This document shows positions 61,520 through 64,000 of a stretch of 64,000 bases of DNA, one piece after another. A model generated the notes under the pieces. It was not told the origin of the DNA, did not search any database, and saw nothing but the letters and a program-made list of their open reading frames with translations. The stretch is from positions 62,001 to 126,000 of the forward strand of contig NZ_AMZB01000118.1 of the NCBI RefSeq assembly GCF_000313755.1. Reading direction: 5' to 3'. This DNA comes from Pseudomonas nitroreducens TX1 (GTDB lineage: Bacteria; Pseudomonadota; Gammaproteobacteria; Pseudomonadales; Pseudomonadaceae). How positions within the stretch are numbered: the stretch's first letter is position 1; each line of letters begins with the position of its first letter. The position numbers and the translations under genes were made by a program.

Positions 61520-62430
61520 GCACGACTTTTAGCGCCATTGATCTGAGCCAGCTGCCAGTTCCCCAAGTGGTCGACTCGATCGACTTCGAGACCATCCTCG
61601 CCGAGCGCAAGGCGTACCTGGTCAGCCTCTATCCGGCAGATCAGCAAGCAGAGATCGCCGCGCGACTGGAGCTGGAGTCGGAGCCCCTCACCAAGCTGCT
61701 CGAGGAAAACGCCTACCGCGAGGTCATCTGGCGGCAGCGGGTCAATGAGGCGTCGCTCGCCAACATGCTGGCCTATGCCTCGGGCAGCGACCTTGAGCAG
61801 CTCGCCGCCAACTACAACGTCAAGCGCCTGGTCGTAACGCCAGGCGACGCGACTGCCGTTCCACCAGTCGCCGAGGTCCTCGAGGACGACGACAGCTTGC
61901 GCGAACGCGCCCAGATGGCCTGGGAGGGGTTGAGCACTGCCGGGCCACGGAACAGCTACATCTTCCACGCTCGCGCCGCAGATGGCCGCGTCGCCGATGC
62001 ATCGGCGGTCAGCCCGTCGCCCGCGGTGGTGGTGGTTACCGTCCAGGGCAACACCGTGGACGGCAGTGCGCCTGCTGACCTGGTCGCTGTGGTGAAAACC
62101 TACCTCAGTGACGACGACCGTAGGCCGGTCGCCGACCGCCTTACCGTACAGGCGGCGACCGTAGTCCCCTACAGCATCACCGCCACCTTGTACCTGCAGA
62201 GCGCCGGCCCTGAGTCCGAGCCGATCCTTGATGCAGCGGAAACCGCGTTGCTGGCCTACGTGCACCAACGCCGCCGGCTGGGCATGGAAGTGTCAGAGTC
62301 AGCCGTCCATGCTGCGCTGCACGTCGAGGGCGTGCGCAAGGTCGAGCTGGTCGGCTGGGCTGACATCGTCGCCACCGAGGCCCAGGCACCCTACTGCACC
62401 GCAGTTCACCTGTCCGTGGGTGACGACTGA
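61516..62430 (+). CDS. Baseplate assembly protein J (P2 gpJ family)
   Basis: This 304-aa protein is a gpJ-type baseplate wedge: IDLSQLPVPQVVDSIDFETILAERKAYLVSLYPADQQAEI, ASGSDLEQLAANYNVKRLV, GPRNSYIFHARAADGRVADASAVSPSPA. It forms baseplate wedges with W. Its stop overlaps the start of I by one base. Confidence 0.94.
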   Translation: MSTTFSAIDLSQLPVPQVVDSIDFETILAERKAYLVSLYPADQQAEIAARLELESEPLTKLLEENAYREVIWRQRVNEASLANMLAYASGSDLEQLAANYNVKRLVVTPGDATAVPPVAEVLEDDDSLRERAQMAWEGLSTAGPRNSYIFHARAADGRVADASAVSPSPAVVVVTVQGNTVDGSAPADLVAVVKTYLSDDDRRPVADRLTVQAATVVPYSITATLYLQSAGPESEPILDAAETALLAYVHQRRRLGMEVSESAVHAALHVEGVRKVELVGWADIVATEAQAPYCTAVHLSVGDD

Positions 62431-63056
62431 TGGGGGCCTTCTACCCGCTGCTGCCAGGCAACTCCACCCAACTGGAGCGCCTGGCCGCTCAGGCCCTCGC
62501 CGAGATTCAGCGCGTGCCGATCCCGCTGCGCAAGCTGGTCAACCCCGACACCTGCCCGGTGAAACTGCTGCCGTACCTGGCCTGGGCCTTCTCGGTCGAC
62601 CGCTGGGATAGCACCTGGCCCGAGGCCGCGAAGCGCTCGGCGATCCGCTCCGCCTACTTCATCCACTCCCGCAAGGGCACCATCGGCGCCCTTCGCCGCG
62701 TGGTGGAACCGCTCGGCTACCTGATCGAGGTCCGCGAGTGGTGGCAGCTCACCCCCCAGGGCGTCCCAGGCACCTTCGCCCTGGTCGTCGGCGTTCTTGA
62801 GGCGGGCATCACCGACGAGATGTACGCCGAGCTCACCTGGCTGATCGACGATGCCAAGCCGCTCACCCGCCATCTGATCGGGCTCGACATCAGCCTCGAA
62901 GTGCAAGGGCGAGTGCCAGTCACCGCCGGCCACTACGACGGCGACACCCTGACCGTCTACCCCTACCTCCCCGACACGATCGAGGTCACCGGCACGCTTG
63001 GCATGCCGGGCCGCGAACACACCATCGACACTGTGAGCGTCTACCCATGGCAGTGA
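62430..63056 (+). CDS. Tail protein I (P2 gpI family)
   Basis: This 208-aa protein has gpI landmarks FYPLLPGNSTQLERLAAQALAE, PVKLLPYLAWAFSVDRWD and AKRSAIRSAYFIHSRKGTIGALRRVVEPLGY. It links baseplate wedges to tail fibres. Its last 10 bases overlap the fibre gene. Confidence 0.94.
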   Translation: MGAFYPLLPGNSTQLERLAAQALAEIQRVPIPLRKLVNPDTCPVKLLPYLAWAFSVDRWDSTWPEAAKRSAIRSAYFIHSRKGTIGALRRVVEPLGYLIEVREWWQLTPQGVPGTFALVVGVLEAGITDEMYAELTWLIDDAKPLTRHLIGLDISLEVQGRVPVTAGHYDGDTLTVYPYLPDTIEVTGTLGMPGREHTIDTVSVYPWQ

Positions 63057-64000
63057 CCTATTACGCACTTCTCACCAACGTCGGCGCGGCCAAGCTGGCC
63101 AACGCTGCCGCCCTCGGCACTACCCTACAGATTACCCAGATGGCCGTGGGCGACGGCGCCGGCAACGTCCCGGTCCCCGATGCCAACCGCACCGCCCTGG
63201 TCAATGAAGTGCGCCGCGCGCCGTTGAATCAACTCAAGATCGACCCGAGCAACGCCTCACAGGTCATCGCCGAACAGGTCATCCCGGAGACGGTGGGAGG
63301 CTGGTGGATTCGGGAAATCGGCCTGCTGGACAACACCGGGGCGCTGATCGCCATCGCCAACTGCGCGCCGTCCTACAAGCCGCAGCTCGCCGAGGGCAGC
63401 GGACGCACCCAGACCGTGCGCATGGTGCTCATCGTCAACAACACCGGGGCTGTCGAGCTGAAGATCGACCCCAGTGTCGTGCTGGCCACGCGCGAGTACG
63501 TCGACACCGCCATTGTGACTGCGATCAACCGCCAGGACGCGAAGGCGTCCGTGCGGGCGGCCACCACCGCGAGCATCGCGCTCAACGGCCTGCCCACTGT
63601 GGATGGCGTGGTGCTGGTAGCGGGTGATCGGGTGCTGGTGAAGAACCAGGCGACCGGAAGTCAGAACGGCATCTATGTCGCCGCGGCGGGAGCCTGGGCG
63701 CGCAGCGCGGACGCTGACGAAAACGCCGAAGTAACGCCCTCTCTCACTGTCTCGGTGGAAAGCGGCGCCATCCAGGCCGACACAGTCTGGCAGCTCATCA
63801 CCGATGCCCCCATCGTGGTGGGTACAACCGCCCTGGTATTCCAGGACATTACCAACGGCCTCGCCCGACTCGCCTCGCCTGCCCTCACCGGCACACCGAC
63901 TGCTCCAACCGCTGCACCTGGGACCAACACCCAGCAACTAGCTACCGCCGCCTTCGTCGCGGCTGCCGTTGCACCTCTGGCGCCAACGGCCTCGCCGCTG
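63047..64000 (+). CDS. Tail fibre protein H (partial, runs off the window)
   Basis: This open frame of 318 codons continues to the window end. The N-terminus MAVTYYALLTNVGAAKLANA and VVGGWWIREIGLLDNTGALIAIANC-like sequence (positions about residues 82-105) are those of the phage tail-collar/DUF3751 domain that attaches fibres to the baseplate. From residue about 175 a shaft follows. Near residue 275 comes the repeat type ASPALTGTPTAPTAAPGTN and TQQLATAAFV, common in tail fibres. The receptor-binding end is not in the window. Confidence 0.92.
   Translation, partial: MAVTYYALLTNVGAAKLANAAALGTTLQITQMAVGDGAGNVPVPDANRTALVNEVRRAPLNQLKIDPSNASQVIAEQVIPETVGGWWIREIGLLDNTGALIAIANCAPSYKPQLAEGSGRTQTVRMVLIVNNTGAVELKIDPSVVLATREYVDTAIVTAINRQDAKASVRAATTASIALNGLPTVDGVVLVAGDRVLVKNQATGSQNGIYVAAAGAWARSADADENAEVTPSLTVSVESGAIQADTVWQLITDAPIVVGTTALVFQDITNGLARLASPALTGTPTAPTAAPGTNTQQLATAAFVAAAVAPLAPTASPL

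Larger units (their letters stand above)
48957..64000. mobile_element. P2/phiCTX-like prophage, left part (right end outside the window)
   Basis: From a tRNA-Leu 3'-end fragment at 48957-48984 to the end of the window the genes are those of a P2-family myovirus in the order portal and large terminase (minus), scaffold, capsid, small terminase, head completion, tail X, holins, endolysin, spanins, tail R and S, spike V, baseplate W, J, tail I and fibre H (plus). The att-cos-accessory-Q-P-O layout is that of phiCTX. The attL comes directly before cos, so integrase, repressor, replication and other early genes must lie to the right, next to attR. All visible structural genes are intact. The element is therefore likely to be a functional or recently functional prophage, although this cannot be confirmed from half of it. 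Confidence 0.9.

Noticed and set aside
48957-64000. Interpretation as an R-type pyocin or tail-only element
   Set aside because: Portal, both terminase subunits, scaffold, capsid and head completion genes are intact, so this is a complete phage and not a tailocin.

Overview
The window is high-GC, densely packed chromosomal DNA of a Pseudomonas of the P. aeruginosa group. From nudC-fimL through ldcA, dnaQ-rnhA, gloB-mltD, the yej-type transporter, fabI, ppiD, hupB, lon and clpX-clpP to tig, the gene order follows the P. aeruginosa backbone as I remember it. REP-like palindromes and the protein families agree. Genus is confident. Species is not (P. nitroreducens/citronellolis-like relatives are possible).

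Layout. (1) 1-1872, minus strand: an operon of two Roadblock/LC7 proteins, a small GTPase and a partner protein. It resembles the CvnB/CvnC/CvnD part of actinobacterial conservons. Its leader at about 1.9-2.1 kb contains a convincing cyclic-di-GMP-I (GEMM-I) riboswitch. (2) 2.3-4.7 kb: MATE exporter, two small membrane proteins and a hotdog thioesterase. (3) 4.9-7.1 kb: cysI plus a DUF934 partner for sulfite reduction. (4) 7.2-9.3 kb: a TetR regulator divergent from a DUF4442/hydrolase pair, with three TTCTAG boxes spaced exactly 13 bp between them. (5) 9.3-20.8 kb: housekeeping and lipid-related genes (acrylyl-CoA-reductase-like enzyme, sohB, phosphatase, SCP2, phosphotransferase, SDR, TauE-like exporter, nudC, fimL, crotonase). 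(6) 21-27 kb: APC permease, a GAF-PAS-GGDEF-EAL protein and lysine decarboxylase ldcA. (7) 27.3-31.9 kb: dnaQ, rnhA, methyltransferase, gloB, mltD. (8) 32-39.4 kb: peptide ABC transporter with two tandem binding proteins. (9) 39.4-48.8 kb: fabI, ppiD, hupB, lon, clpX, clpP, tig, the proteostasis cluster, with a sigma-32-type promoter at lon and a strong sigma-70 promoter at hupB.

(10) 48.96 kb to the window end: the left part of a P2-family prophage, with layout like phage phiCTX (att - cos - accessory slot - Q - P - O ...). It is inserted at the 3' end of a tRNA-Leu gene. In order: a tRNA 3'-end fragment (attL); an array of twelve GGTAAT/ATTACC hexamers, ten of which are arranged nearly mirror-symmetrically; a cos-like sequence; a LexA-boxed gene of unknown function; the portal and terminase genes on the minus strand; and scaffold, capsid, small terminase, head completion, lysis cassette (two holin-like proteins, endolysin, nested spanins), tail and baseplate genes up to a tail fibre cut by the window edge. 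Two identical-format boxes, CCTGTA-N11-TACAGG, stand at the P/O and V promoter positions, with centres exactly 57 bp from the start codons of the terminase and the spike gene. They are the likely late-activator (Ogr-type) sites. Integrase, repressor and replication genes are not in the window and should lie to the right.

The two most notable items are the c-di-GMP riboswitch controlling a Roadblock/GTPase module, and the regulatory left end of the prophage. No database search was possible. Starts, motifs and repeats were read by eye.
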